Shown piece after piece: positions 33,671 to 41,046 of a stretch of 64,000 nt of DNA. Where the stretch lies: the NCBI RefSeq assembly GCF_004125825.1, contig NZ_QQWI01000007.1:124001-188000 (forward strand). Direction: 5' to 3'. Origin of the DNA: Fusibacter sp. A1. GTDB taxonomy: Bacteria; Bacillota; Clostridia; Peptostreptococcales; Acidaminobacteraceae. The notes under the pieces were generated by a model. It saw only the letters and a list, made by a program, of their open reading frames with translations, had not been told where the DNA came from and did not search any database. The translations under genes and the position numbers were made by a program. How positions within the stretch are numbered: the first letter of the stretch is position 1; every line of letters starts with the position of its first letter.

Positions 33671-34450
33671 ATGCATCTGATAAAACCTAAAACAATACCT
33701 AAACTAATCAAATTGATCCTATTCATTCAACTGTTCCTTGTCTTGTTAATGTTAAACGGTATACATACGGTCTCTCAAAGTTCTAGAATCGAGGCTAAAG
33801 TATTACAAAGACCTGAACCTATTACTATCAGTTATGAACAGATCAAAGAACTCTCACGTGCTTTCAATCTAAAAAGAGAACGTCTACTTTCGGCTACCGA
33901 ACAGCTGAAAATCGCTATTGAAGAAGAGGCGGTCAGAGAAAGATTCAGCAGCACAATAGAGACTATCAAGCTCTCCAGATCAGGGAGTTATAAGTCCTAT
34001 CTGAACTTAGATCTGACAATTCCATCCGGGTATACTGTGGACGACTATATGACCGTTTTCGCCAACACCGATATGGAAACGCTCATTGGACCCGCAGTTA
34101 AGGCCGAAGTCGAACTTGGTGTTAATTCGCTCTATATCCTCGCCCACGCTGCCGAGGAATCAAAATGGGGCACTTATTCCTTTGCTAAATCAAAAAATAA
34201 TTATTTCGGATACGGTGCCATTGACAGCGATCCAAGTAAGGCGCTTTCGTATGACACCTTAGACGAAGGTATACACGCTGTGGTCGCGAAGATCAAAGAG
34301 GATTACCTCACACCAGGTGGAAGGTTCTATAGCAATAGATACGGTTCGACACTCCTTGGAATGAGCAGATACTATGCGACAAATACCCTATGGAGCTCAA
34401 ATATCGCACTGATCATGGATAAAATACAACGCCAGTTGGAGACGCTATAG
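33671..34450 (+). CDS. Secreted glucosaminidase-type peptidoglycan hydrolase (GH73)
   Basis: A 259-residue protein with an N-terminal membrane anchor (KLIKLILFIQLFLVLLMLNGI), a helical stretch and a C-terminal glucosaminidase domain: LYILAHAAEESKWGTYSFA carries the expected catalytic Glu, followed by KNNYFGYGAIDSDP and YDTLDEGI. This is the LytG/LytD-type endo-beta-N-acetylglucosaminidase fold. GAGGTGG precedes the ATG at 33671; an upstream GTG at 33650 is rejected. Confidence 0.88.
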   Translation: MHLIKPKTIPKLIKLILFIQLFLVLLMLNGIHTVSQSSRIEAKVLQRPEPITISYEQIKELSRAFNLKRERLLSATEQLKIAIEEEAVRERFSSTIETIKLSRSGSYKSYLNLDLTIPSGYTVDDYMTVFANTDMETLIGPAVKAEVELGVNSLYILAHAAEESKWGTYSFAKSKNNYFGYGAIDSDPSKALSYDTLDEGIHAVVAKIKEDYLTPGGRFYSNRYGSTLLGMSRYYATNTLWSSNIALIMDKIQRQLETL

Positions 34451-34454
34451 ACCT

Positions 34455-34625
34455 ATGTTAGTCATCTTGGTATTCGCCGCAGCAATAATCATAAGTGTCT
34501 TCATCGTCGCATCCAGCTTACAGGCCAAACTGGATGATTACCGACAGGACATGGATCATTTAAAGGCATTAAATGCAGAACAGCTTAACTTTAATTTCAG
34601 ACAAACTCGACACCTACAAAAATGA
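34455..34625 (+). CDS. Mini-protein with one membrane helix, unknown
   Basis: A 56-residue frame, 4 bp after the hydrolase stop: hydrophobic residues 1-21 (VILVFAAAIIISVFIVASS) then a charged helical tail. The layout resembles the coiled-coil protein two genes upstream. No strong ribosome site is seen, so it may depend on coupling to the hydrolase. It overlaps the next frame by 53 bp. Confidence 0.45.
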   Translation: MLVILVFAAAIIISVFIVASSLQAKLDDYRQDMDHLKALNAEQLNFNFRQTRHLQK

Positions 34626-34872
34626 TTTGATTTCTAGGACTCTTGTCGAATGCTATATTAGATCTAAACCAAGCTACAAAGAGACCATTGGAATGCTTAT
34701 CGGATTTGATATTTTAAATAACGAGCTTGTCATCGACGAGATTGAATATTTGGGTTTGCATGACATAGAACGGATCAAAGAACTTGAGCTTGATGTTGAG
34801 AATGATTTTCCGGGCGGGTTTTACATCTACAACCCCTCATCACCGATGAGGGGCTTTGTGTCTTATGGATAA
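34573..34872 (+). CDS. Short hypothetical protein
   Basis: A 99-residue soluble-looking protein (IGMLIGFDILNNELVIDEIEYLG). AAAGG lies seven bases before the ATG. It overlaps the mini-gene before it in another frame, which is unusual, and its last 14 codons contain a perfect hairpin. I do not recognise it. Confidence 0.5.
   Translation: MQNSLTLISDKLDTYKNDLISRTLVECYIRSKPSYKETIGMLIGFDILNNELVIDEIEYLGLHDIERIKELELDVENDFPGGFYIYNPSSPMRGFVSYG
34833..34853 (+). terminator. Hairpin inside the 3' end of the short hypothetical gene
   Basis: CCCCTCATC-ACC-GATGAGGGG followed by CTTTGTGTCTT: perfect 9-bp stem, weak T tract. It probably ends this cluster's transcript even though the frame reads through it. 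The following 34873-35099 contains no gene; only a small GAATCC/GGATTC hairpin (34949-34966) was noted. Confidence 0.5.
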
Positions 34873-35099
34873 TCATTTAATATACCGCTACATGCTCAAA
34901 TGTAATGATATACTGACAATCCTTATTTGGGTGAGGATTTCTGAGAGGGAATCCGAAATAGGATTCTTTATAATACATGTAACTGATATCACGCATGTCT
35001 TTTGAAGGATCAGATGCTAAGGTATACAGGAAGATGATTCTTCATCATTGAGAAACCTATTTGAACTGTTCTACAACATAAAAAGTATTTTCCTCATTT

Positions 35100-36092
35100 T
35101 TATTCATGTTTGATTATGAGGACTTTTTTAAGTTTCATTTTCTTTGCAACAGCAAGCAGCACTTCTCCTACAATAAGGATCGAAAAAACAAGTGCATATT
35201 CAATTACAGGAATCCACGTAATTTGATGAATGTCGACTATTGACTTTTCAGCAAACCCACCTCCAAAGACGATGAGCGCGCCAAAAATATATAATGCTTG
35301 TACCGCATGTATTTGCCATTTTATTTTTAAAACTCCATAAATCTGTGTAAAAACAGCAATAAAGGCGAAACCAAAGCCAAACATCGGCCACATGTTATTC
35401 GCCTGTCCGATTGCGACTGTTGTAGCATGAAAAAGTACCAATACTTCCAGAATAAACACCCAATTTCTCTTCGTATGAATTTTAGTGTAAGCAATCGAAC
35501 TCTGGATAAACAATAAAAAGAGATAGAAGAATCCTACTAAGTGACCGTTTGTATTAACCATAGGATGGTACCAAAAGGTATAAGTAATCGCCCAAGCTAT
35601 GTAATAGCCATGATATTTCAGAATAAATGATTTCATCCTCTGAAAACCAGTGACCGGTTTACCAAATAAGATACCTCTTCTTTGAATTTCCATAATAAGA
35701 ATCAATACGAGCATGCCTATGACAGATCCCTGAGATGTAAAGACCGGTACGTCTTGAGCCAGACCATCATACCAAAGATGGGTCTGCATCAGATGAAGTA
35801 AAATGAAAACCCCATTTCCTATAAGTAAGACCTTGTTCATTCTAGGACGTGACTCCTTATCGGTTTGCATTTTGTATATCCCCCACCAGATGAACAGTTG
35901 GTGAGTCAAATAGAATCCCCATGCGGAGATCATCACACCAAAATCACGACTAGGCAGTTTCCAGTAATACCAACTTGCTCCTTGATCAGGTAAAAGTACG
36001 ACATTATCCAATCTCCCGCCACTGACATACGTAAGACCAACTAGCAATGCTGCGATCGTAAAGCTCCATTTGAAGAGTTTGCTGACTTTCAT
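35100..36092 (-). CDS. Multipass membrane protein, unknown function
   Basis: A 330-residue protein with about nine membrane helices and Trp/Tyr-rich loops (GASWYYWKLPSRDFG, TYTFWYHPMVNTNGH). I do not recognise the family. The ATG at 36092 follows AAGGAGGG. An extended -10 (TGGTATAAT, minus strand) lies near 36145. It is divergent from the GPH transporter gene, sharing a 175-bp control region. Confidence 0.7.
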   Translation of the reverse strand: MKVSKLFKWSFTIAALLVGLTYVSGGRLDNVVLLPDQGASWYYWKLPSRDFGVMISAWGFYLTHQLFIWWGIYKMQTDKESRPRMNKVLLIGNGVFILLHLMQTHLWYDGLAQDVPVFTSQGSVIGMLVLILIMEIQRRGILFGKPVTGFQRMKSFILKYHGYYIAWAITYTFWYHPMVNTNGHLVGFFYLFLLFIQSSIAYTKIHTKRNWVFILEVLVLFHATTVAIGQANNMWPMFGFGFAFIAVFTQIYGVLKIKWQIHAVQALYIFGALIVFGGGFAEKSIVDIHQITWIPVIEYALVFSILIVGEVLLAVAKKMKLKKVLIIKHE

Positions 36093-36109
36093 AAGCCCTC
36101 CTTTTATCA

Positions 36110-36148
36110 ATTGTATACATATAGTTGGATACTATTAGTATTATACCA
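36110..36148 (-). promoter_or_regulatory. Promoter and GTATAC half-sites in the divergent region
   Basis: An extended -10 TATAAT (36140-36145, TGG before it) serves the multipass gene. ATTGTATACAT (36110-36120) nearly repeats the core of the aconitase dyad. The rest of 36149-36267 is AT-rich and shows nothing more. Confidence 0.4.
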
Positions 36149-36267
36149 AATCATTTCTAGAGATATGTATAAATTCCCAAAAGTTAAGCAAGAAATTAGT
36201 TTGCTAAATAAATTTTAGTTCTGCTTGCATAATAGACACAAGGGTATCAACACAAAGAGGTGATTGA

Positions 36268-37704
36268 ATGCTATCAAACAATTTCGCACAAAAAAACAGT
36301 AAAAAAAACAATAACCCCACCCTTTCCGAAATGATCGGTTATGGTAGTGGTTATTTTGGTTATGGATTTATCACACAAATGATGACATCTTATTTAGTAT
36401 TTTATGCGACCGCACTTTTACTGCTTTCTGGATCCCTCGTCGGATTTATCGTTTCAATTAGTGTCGTATGGGATGCAGTGAGTGATCCAGTAATGGGTTA
36501 TCTTTCAGACAAGACGAAATCACGATTCGGCAAAAGACATCTGTATATCATAATAGGTGGGCTGGGCATTGCTGTATCTAACTTATACCTGTGGCAGATT
36601 AATAGTAACAGTACCACCTTGGCAAAGTTTTATGGACTTTTGGTGAGTATTGTATTAATAAAAACATTTATTACAATCTATATCACCCCCTACAATGCCT
36701 TAGGCGCTGAGATGAGCAGCGATTACCATGAACGTTCAAAAATTCAAGCTATCAAGACAATGTATTTTTTGAGCGCATTTGTGATAGTAACAGCCGTATG
36801 CATGTTCTTCTTTTTCAGACCGACCCCTGATTTTCCACTAGGACAGCTTAATCCACTAGCATACAGAAATATCGCATACACATCGTCACTCATCATGATA
36901 CTGACAGCTGCATGGACCTATCTTAGTACACGACGTTATATCGATAGCGGAACATCCTCAAAATCTGATGATGAATCTATGAGTTTCAAATCATTTTGGG
37001 ACAAATCAAAGTATAGTTTAAGCGATCGAGATTTCAGAGATGTTTTTTTAGGTTATCTACTCACAAATTTGGCTTCCGCAATCATTAGTGTGGTAGGTCT
37101 ACATACGTTTACTTACACTTTTGAAATGAACAACTATGAAATTGGCATCGTGTTTGGAACCCAATTTTTTATAAGTATCATAAGTCAGCCTTATTGGATT
37201 GCTGTGGCAAAAAAAAAGGATAAAAAACGAACCGTCATCGTCGGACTAAAAATATCGATGGCAGCCTGTCTTCTTCTTTTGGGCTTTGTGGTAATGCGCT
37301 CACAGGTAGCAGAGCATTACCAGTATCTTTTGATTTATGCTGTTGTCATCGGTTTTGGAACAAGCGGGCTGTTTTCATTACCACTATCCATGGTCGCAGA
37401 CATTGTAGATAAGCAGGAGTATCATACCACCCATCGAAATGAGGGCCTCTACTATGGAATGCTCAACTTCGGATATAAGATTTCTCAGTCACTTGCTATC
37501 TTCTTGCTTGGATTTTTTATCGACATCATAAAATTTGATGGTGAGTTGAGTGTTCAGTTGAACTCCACCAATTTTCTGATGGGAGCCTTACTATCCATAG
37601 GAAGTCTTATTGTTTTTATACTTGCTACCCTCGCCTACTCAAACTATAGCTTAAATGAAGATAGGGTTAGCGAGATGCAGCGTGATATCAAAGATCGTAT
37701 TTAA
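36268..37704 (+). CDS. GPH-family (MelB-like) cation:sugar or glycoside symporter
   Basis: A 478-residue transporter with about twelve helices. The cytoplasmic loop DPVMGYLSDKTKSRFGKRHLYI is the GPH signature, and the later MVADIVDKQEYHTTHRNEGLYYG matches the second one. Substrates in the family are mostly glycosides with sodium or protons; the one here is unknown as no hydrolase is adjacent. AAAGAGGTGA precedes the ATG. Confidence 0.9.
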   Translation: MLSNNFAQKNSKKNNNPTLSEMIGYGSGYFGYGFITQMMTSYLVFYATALLLLSGSLVGFIVSISVVWDAVSDPVMGYLSDKTKSRFGKRHLYIIIGGLGIAVSNLYLWQINSNSTTLAKFYGLLVSIVLIKTFITIYITPYNALGAEMSSDYHERSKIQAIKTMYFLSAFVIVTAVCMFFFFRPTPDFPLGQLNPLAYRNIAYTSSLIMILTAAWTYLSTRRYIDSGTSSKSDDESMSFKSFWDKSKYSLSDRDFRDVFLGYLLTNLASAIISVVGLHTFTYTFEMNNYEIGIVFGTQFFISIISQPYWIAVAKKKDKKRTVIVGLKISMAACLLLLGFVVMRSQVAEHYQYLLIYAVVIGFGTSGLFSLPLSMVADIVDKQEYHTTHRNEGLYYGMLNFGYKISQSLAIFLLGFFIDIIKFDGELSVQLNSTNFLMGALLSIGSLIVFILATLAYSNYSLNEDRVSEMQRDIKDRI

Positions 37705-37821
37705 ACAGACTACTGTTTTCTAGTCATGGTCAAAGACAGAATTCATAAGTTCACCTAAAGTAGCATTTTAAAGAAACTAGCACCTATCTCTTAAGCTATT
37801 AAAAATAACCTATTAATAAAC

Positions 37822-37865
37822 TAAGAGTAGGATATTATTGTCATCACAATAATATCCTACTCTTA
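37822..37865. terminator. 20-bp perfect hairpin
   Basis: Two perfect 20-base arms around a CATC loop, 118 bp after the transporter stop and 71 bp after the peptide gene stop. U-rich sequence follows on the minus strand, so it most likely ends the peptide gene transcript and perhaps the transporter transcript as well. A smaller hairpin (ATACATCT/AGATGTAT, 37895-37930) sits between it and the peptide gene. Confidence 0.65.
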
Positions 37866-37935
37866 ACGTCGTTACATTCTATTTGATTTTCAGTATACAT
37901 CTCAACTATTCTTTTATTAGTAAGATGTATCAAGC

Positions 37936-38076
37936 TCAAATCTCTATACTGTCTCCAATATAAGGTGGAAAATCCTTTTCACCAGCAAGTTCAATAGTAT
38001 TCATTGATCCTAATGATGAAAATAGAAACAAGCTGATAATCGTCATTAAAACTAATACTGAAATACTTTTTTTCAT
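37936..38076 (-). CDS. Putative secreted signalling propeptide (46 residues)
   Basis: A short frame starting MKKSISVLVLMTIISLFLFS, a textbook signal peptide, followed by a polar 24-residue tail ending EKDFPPYIGDSIEI. AAGGAGG lies six bases before the ATG, so translation is well supported. It is divergent from, and 84 bp away from, an XRE-HTH/helical-repeat regulator. Small exported peptides with this placement are the partners of RRNPP-type quorum regulators (PlcR-PapR, clostridial Qsr-Qsp). The mature signal would be cut from the C-terminal tail; the pairing and cleavage are inferred. Confidence 0.65.
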   Translation of the reverse strand: MKKSISVLVLMTIISLFLFSSLGSMNTIELAGEKDFPPYIGDSIEI

Positions 38077-38105
38077 TTTATACCTCCTTAATGTTCAAGT
38101 ACCTA

Positions 38106-38134
38106 ATTATAGTGTAAAATAAATTATGCTATAA
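38106..38134. promoter_or_regulatory. Shared control region of peptide and regulator genes
   Basis: A consensus -10 TATAAT on the minus strand (38106-38111) faces the peptide gene. An imperfect dyad with perfect outer arms TTATAG and CTATAA (38108-38134) overlaps it and lies just upstream of the regulator gene, so one regulator dimer could control both directions. Confidence 0.5.
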
Positions 38135-38160
38135 AAATCACTAATAATCGTGGGGTTACT

Positions 38161-39108
38161 ATGGATATTAACTTTAAGGAATACGGAAGACTTGTTACAG
38201 AGATCAGAAAGAACTGCTACTTAACCCAAAATGATGTGCAAAAAAAAATCGGTGTCTCAATGGAAACACTAAGAAGAATTGAAAATGGAATTCAAGAGCC
38301 ACGAATTTCAACTCTTGAAAGGCTATCTGTACTTTATAAATATGATTTAATCAGCATGCTAGAAAAAACTCGTAAATCAACCAGCTTCTTTTCTGATGAT
38401 CTGATCAAAAGAGTGAATAAACATACTCGCGAAAATAATTTTGAAGCGCTTAAACAAGAATTGACTTCTATAGTTGAAGTTCTCGCATACCACAGTAGCG
38501 AGAATAACTCAGAAGCATATCGTTACTATGTACAATACTTAGAAAGTATAAAAAGTCTCACGATCAGCAGCGATAGATTCCCTAAAAACAAAATCACTAA
38601 CTTTGAGAGTTTACTAGTCTCGATGAACAGTTCTCGAACAGGGTTACTTACAGATGAATACTTGTTCAACCTAGAAGTTGCCATAGCGATTGGCTTATCA
38701 GTCGTATACAGAGACTATGGAAACAACGACAAAACCATCGATCTGTTAACTCCTTTGATTGAAAAGCTGTTACGCTACCCGACACATACCGCCCGCCAAA
38801 TTAACTTTATCGGTACAATGGTACTAAACCTTGCATATGCTTACCACATGCTTGATGAACACGAAAAAGTAATTACAGCCATAGACGACATTTTGCAAAA
38901 CAAACTGATGACGTTTTCAACGGATCTGACCAATGAACTTTACAAGCGAAAAGCAGTTGCGCTCTTCAAATTGGACAATCCGCTATATAAGCCGCTTTTC
39001 TTAACCGTACTTATGCACGAATCAGGTGAAAAGAGAAAACAGACATGCCACATCATCAAAAAACAGTATAAAATCGATTTAGGCCATTGCTTCAACTGCC
39101 ACTGCTAA
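38161..39108 (+). CDS. XRE-HTH regulator with helical-repeat domain (RRNPP-like)
   Basis: A 315-residue protein. Residues about 8-65 are an XRE helix-turn-helix (LTQNDVQKKIGVSMETLRRIENGIQEPRISTLERL). The remaining 240 residues are predicted all-helical with TPR-like spacing (NFIGTMVLNLAYAYHMLDEHEKVITAIDDIL, then ELYKRKAVALFKL), as in PlcR, Rgg and clostridial Qsr regulators. The C terminus ends in a cysteine cluster, HCFNCHC. GTGGGG precedes the ATG. The divergent propeptide gene suggests that an imported peptide binds the TPR groove. Confidence 0.75.
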   Translation: MDINFKEYGRLVTEIRKNCYLTQNDVQKKIGVSMETLRRIENGIQEPRISTLERLSVLYKYDLISMLEKTRKSTSFFSDDLIKRVNKHTRENNFEALKQELTSIVEVLAYHSSENNSEAYRYYVQYLESIKSLTISSDRFPKNKITNFESLLVSMNSSRTGLLTDEYLFNLEVAIAIGLSVVYRDYGNNDKTIDLLTPLIEKLLRYPTHTARQINFIGTMVLNLAYAYHMLDEHEKVITAIDDILQNKLMTFSTDLTNELYKRKAVALFKLDNPLYKPLFLTVLMHESGEKRKQTCHIIKKQYKIDLGHCFNCHC

Positions 39109-39167
39109 ACTAAATGTTTCAAATCGTATCAGCTACCATTTGACACAAAAATAAGAAAGAGGATCCT

Positions 39168-39722
39168 ATGTCGCATATTTTTGATCACAAACAATTTAAA
39201 AAACTTGATAGTCCAGCACGAAGAGAATCAATGCCACCTGAGTTGGTTTGCGAGCAACTTCAACTTAATAGTCAAATGGTAGTTGCCGATGTGGGATGCG
39301 GGGTTGGATATTTTGCCTTTCCATTTTCAGAAATAGTTGAAAGGGTCCACGCCATAGATATAAGCCCAATTATGATCGATGAGCTAAATCGTAGAATAAG
39401 CACTCAGATAAATCTAATTCCCCACTTGGGCGATTTCAACGAGTCTCTTGATGCTGATTCACTCGACCTGTTTTTCACTGCTACTGTAGCCCATGAGCTA
39501 GAAGATATTCTAGACTTTTCTAAAAAAGCGGTTCACAAGTTGAAAAAAGGTGGTAGAATCGCATTTTTAGATTTTAAAAAGATAGAATCCAGTTTTGGTC
39601 CACCCTATGAAAAGCGTATCGCAGCCAAAGAGCTTATAACACTCTTTGAAACATTAGGTTTATCTAAGATCACCGAATACGCGATTAAAGATAATTTTTA
39701 TCTGGTTATAGGTCAAAAGTGA
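39168..39722 (+). CDS. SAM-dependent methyltransferase, small class I
   Basis: A 184-residue protein with motif I VVADVGCGVGYFAFPF, acidic motif II HAIDISPIMIDEL and LKKGGRIAFLDF. Size and layout resemble UbiE/COQ5-like or arsenite-methyltransferase-like enzymes, but the substrate is not evident. It begins 59 bp after the regulator gene on the same strand, so it could be co-transcribed and thus under peptide control; AGGATCC is only a modest ribosome site. Confidence 0.82.
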   Translation: MSHIFDHKQFKKLDSPARRESMPPELVCEQLQLNSQMVVADVGCGVGYFAFPFSEIVERVHAIDISPIMIDELNRRISTQINLIPHLGDFNESLDADSLDLFFTATVAHELEDILDFSKKAVHKLKKGGRIAFLDFKKIESSFGPPYEKRIAAKELITLFETLGLSKITEYAIKDNFYLVIGQK

Positions 39723-39737
39723 ATTATCATGCAATAT

Positions 39738-39770
39738 GCCGTCACATTACTAAAGGTGACGGCTTCTCTT
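39738..39770 (+). terminator. Terminator after the methyltransferase
   Basis: GCCGTCAC and GTGACGGC around a 10-base loop, followed by TTCTCTT. Confidence 0.75.
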
Positions 39771-39794
39771 ATGCTTTAATTTAGGTTTTTTAAC

Positions 39795-40196
39795 TCAAAT
39801 ATATTTCTGCGATTGAATCAGTACCTTAAGATCGTCCTCATAGGTGATCAACCTAGCTGCGTGTTCAAAAGTACACCACTTAAACTCCTCGACTTCCTCA
39901 TACTGGACTTGTACCTTGTCAGAAGTCGATTCCGCTAAGAAATAGATAACTTCCTTTTCGGTGGTTTCGTTCACTTGGTAGGAAAAGCCGTATCTAAAAT
40001 CGCTTTTAATTTCGATGGAGAGTCCGACCTCTTCAAAAACCTCGCGAATCGCTGTTTCGTGTTCCGTCTCTGACGCTTCTACATGTCCTTTTGGGAATCC
40101 CCAATGTTTGCCGTCTCTGTTTTTAATGAGTAAAATATTTTTAGCATCATTCATCTGATGAAAAATAATTGCACCACATGATTTTTCGTAATTCAT
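39795..40196 (-). CDS. Nudix hydrolase
   Basis: A 133-residue protein. The Nudix box reads GHVEASETEHETAIREVFEEVGL, matching GX5EX7REUXEEXGU. The short form and IIFHQMNDAKNILLIKNRDGKHWGFPKG start resemble bacterial diadenosine tetraphosphate hydrolases of the MutT group. AAAGGAGA precedes the ATG; it appears to be a single-gene unit. Confidence 0.9.
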   Translation of the reverse strand: MNYEKSCGAIIFHQMNDAKNILLIKNRDGKHWGFPKGHVEASETEHETAIREVFEEVGLSIEIKSDFRYGFSYQVNETTEKEVIYFLAESTSDKVQVQYEEVEEFKWCTFEHAARLITYEDDLKVLIQSQKYI

Positions 40197-40300
40197 GAAT
40201 CATTCTCCTTTACTTGCAATTGCTTGATGGTTTCACTCGATTCAGCTTATTATTTTACTTTGTTTGGTAGAACCTGTAATAAGAAACATCATTCATTATA

Positions 40301-40326
40301 ATAAAAAATGCCATCACTGATGGCAT
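40301..40326 (-). terminator. Terminator of the OmpR-kinase-ABC operon
   Basis: AATGCCATCA and TGATGGCATT arms, then a T-run on the minus strand, 24 bp after the response regulator stop. Confidence 0.88.
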
Positions 40327-40350
40327 TTATAGGTAAATGTAATATAAAAG

Positions 40351-41046
40351 TCACATGTTGAACCTGTAACCCGCCCCCCACACCGTTTCGATGAAGGGGC
40401 TGGATTTTCCTTTGTTGGGCTTGTCGATCTTGTCGCGTAGCTTTCCTATATGGACTGTGACAGTCGCTCCGTCGCCAAAGTAGTCGATTCCCCAGATGCG
40501 GTCTAACAGTACTTCTTTTGAAAACACCTGATCCGGGTTGGTCATCAAGAAGTAAAGCAGGTCATATTCTGTCGTGGTGAGTGTGATCTCTTTTTCACCT
40601 AGATAGACCCTTCTGGCACTTGGTTGAATCCTTAGGTTTCTGACCGAAAGCTCCTGCTTTACTTCCTTAGCGCCGATCAGTCTTTCGTACATGCTTAGAT
40701 GCGCCTTGACCCTAGCGACCAACTCGCTTGGGCTGAAGGGTTTTGTCATGTAGTCGTTTGCTCCAAGTCCAAGTCCTCTTATTTTATCGATGTCTTCTCG
40801 TTTTGCAGATACCATCAAAATAGGGATATTGCTGCTTTCCCTGATTTTTTTGCAAATCTCAAATCCATTGACACCAGGGAGCATCAAATCGAGCACGATA
40901 AAATCATACGTGCACTTTTCAAATTTCTCCAGTCCCATGACCCCAGTTCCTGCAATATCCACAGCGAATCCCTCAATTTCGAGGTAATCCCTTTCAAGTT
41001 CCGCAATGGCGACATCATCTTCTATGATCAGAACTCGCTTACCCAT
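40351..41046 (-). CDS. OmpR-family response regulator
   Basis: A 231-residue regulator: receiver with IIEDD, phospho-acceptor Asp in FIVLDLMLPG and Lys in YMTKPFSPSELVARV; winged-helix output domain with LTTTEYDLLYFLMTNPDQVFSKEVLLDRIWG and VWGAGYRF. It overlaps the kinase stop by 8 bp and ends a five-gene operon (secreted protein, ABC ATPase, permease, kinase, regulator). This layout is common for sensing and exporting cell-envelope-active peptides. Confidence 0.94.
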   Translation of the reverse strand: MGKRVLIIEDDVAIAELERDYLEIEGFAVDIAGTGVMGLEKFEKCTYDFIVLDLMLPGVNGFEICKKIRESSNIPILMVSAKREDIDKIRGLGLGANDYMTKPFSPSELVARVKAHLSMYERLIGAKEVKQELSVRNLRIQPSARRVYLGEKEITLTTTEYDLLYFLMTNPDQVFSKEVLLDRIWGIDYFGDGATVTVHIGKLRDKIDKPNKGKSSPFIETVWGAGYRFNM

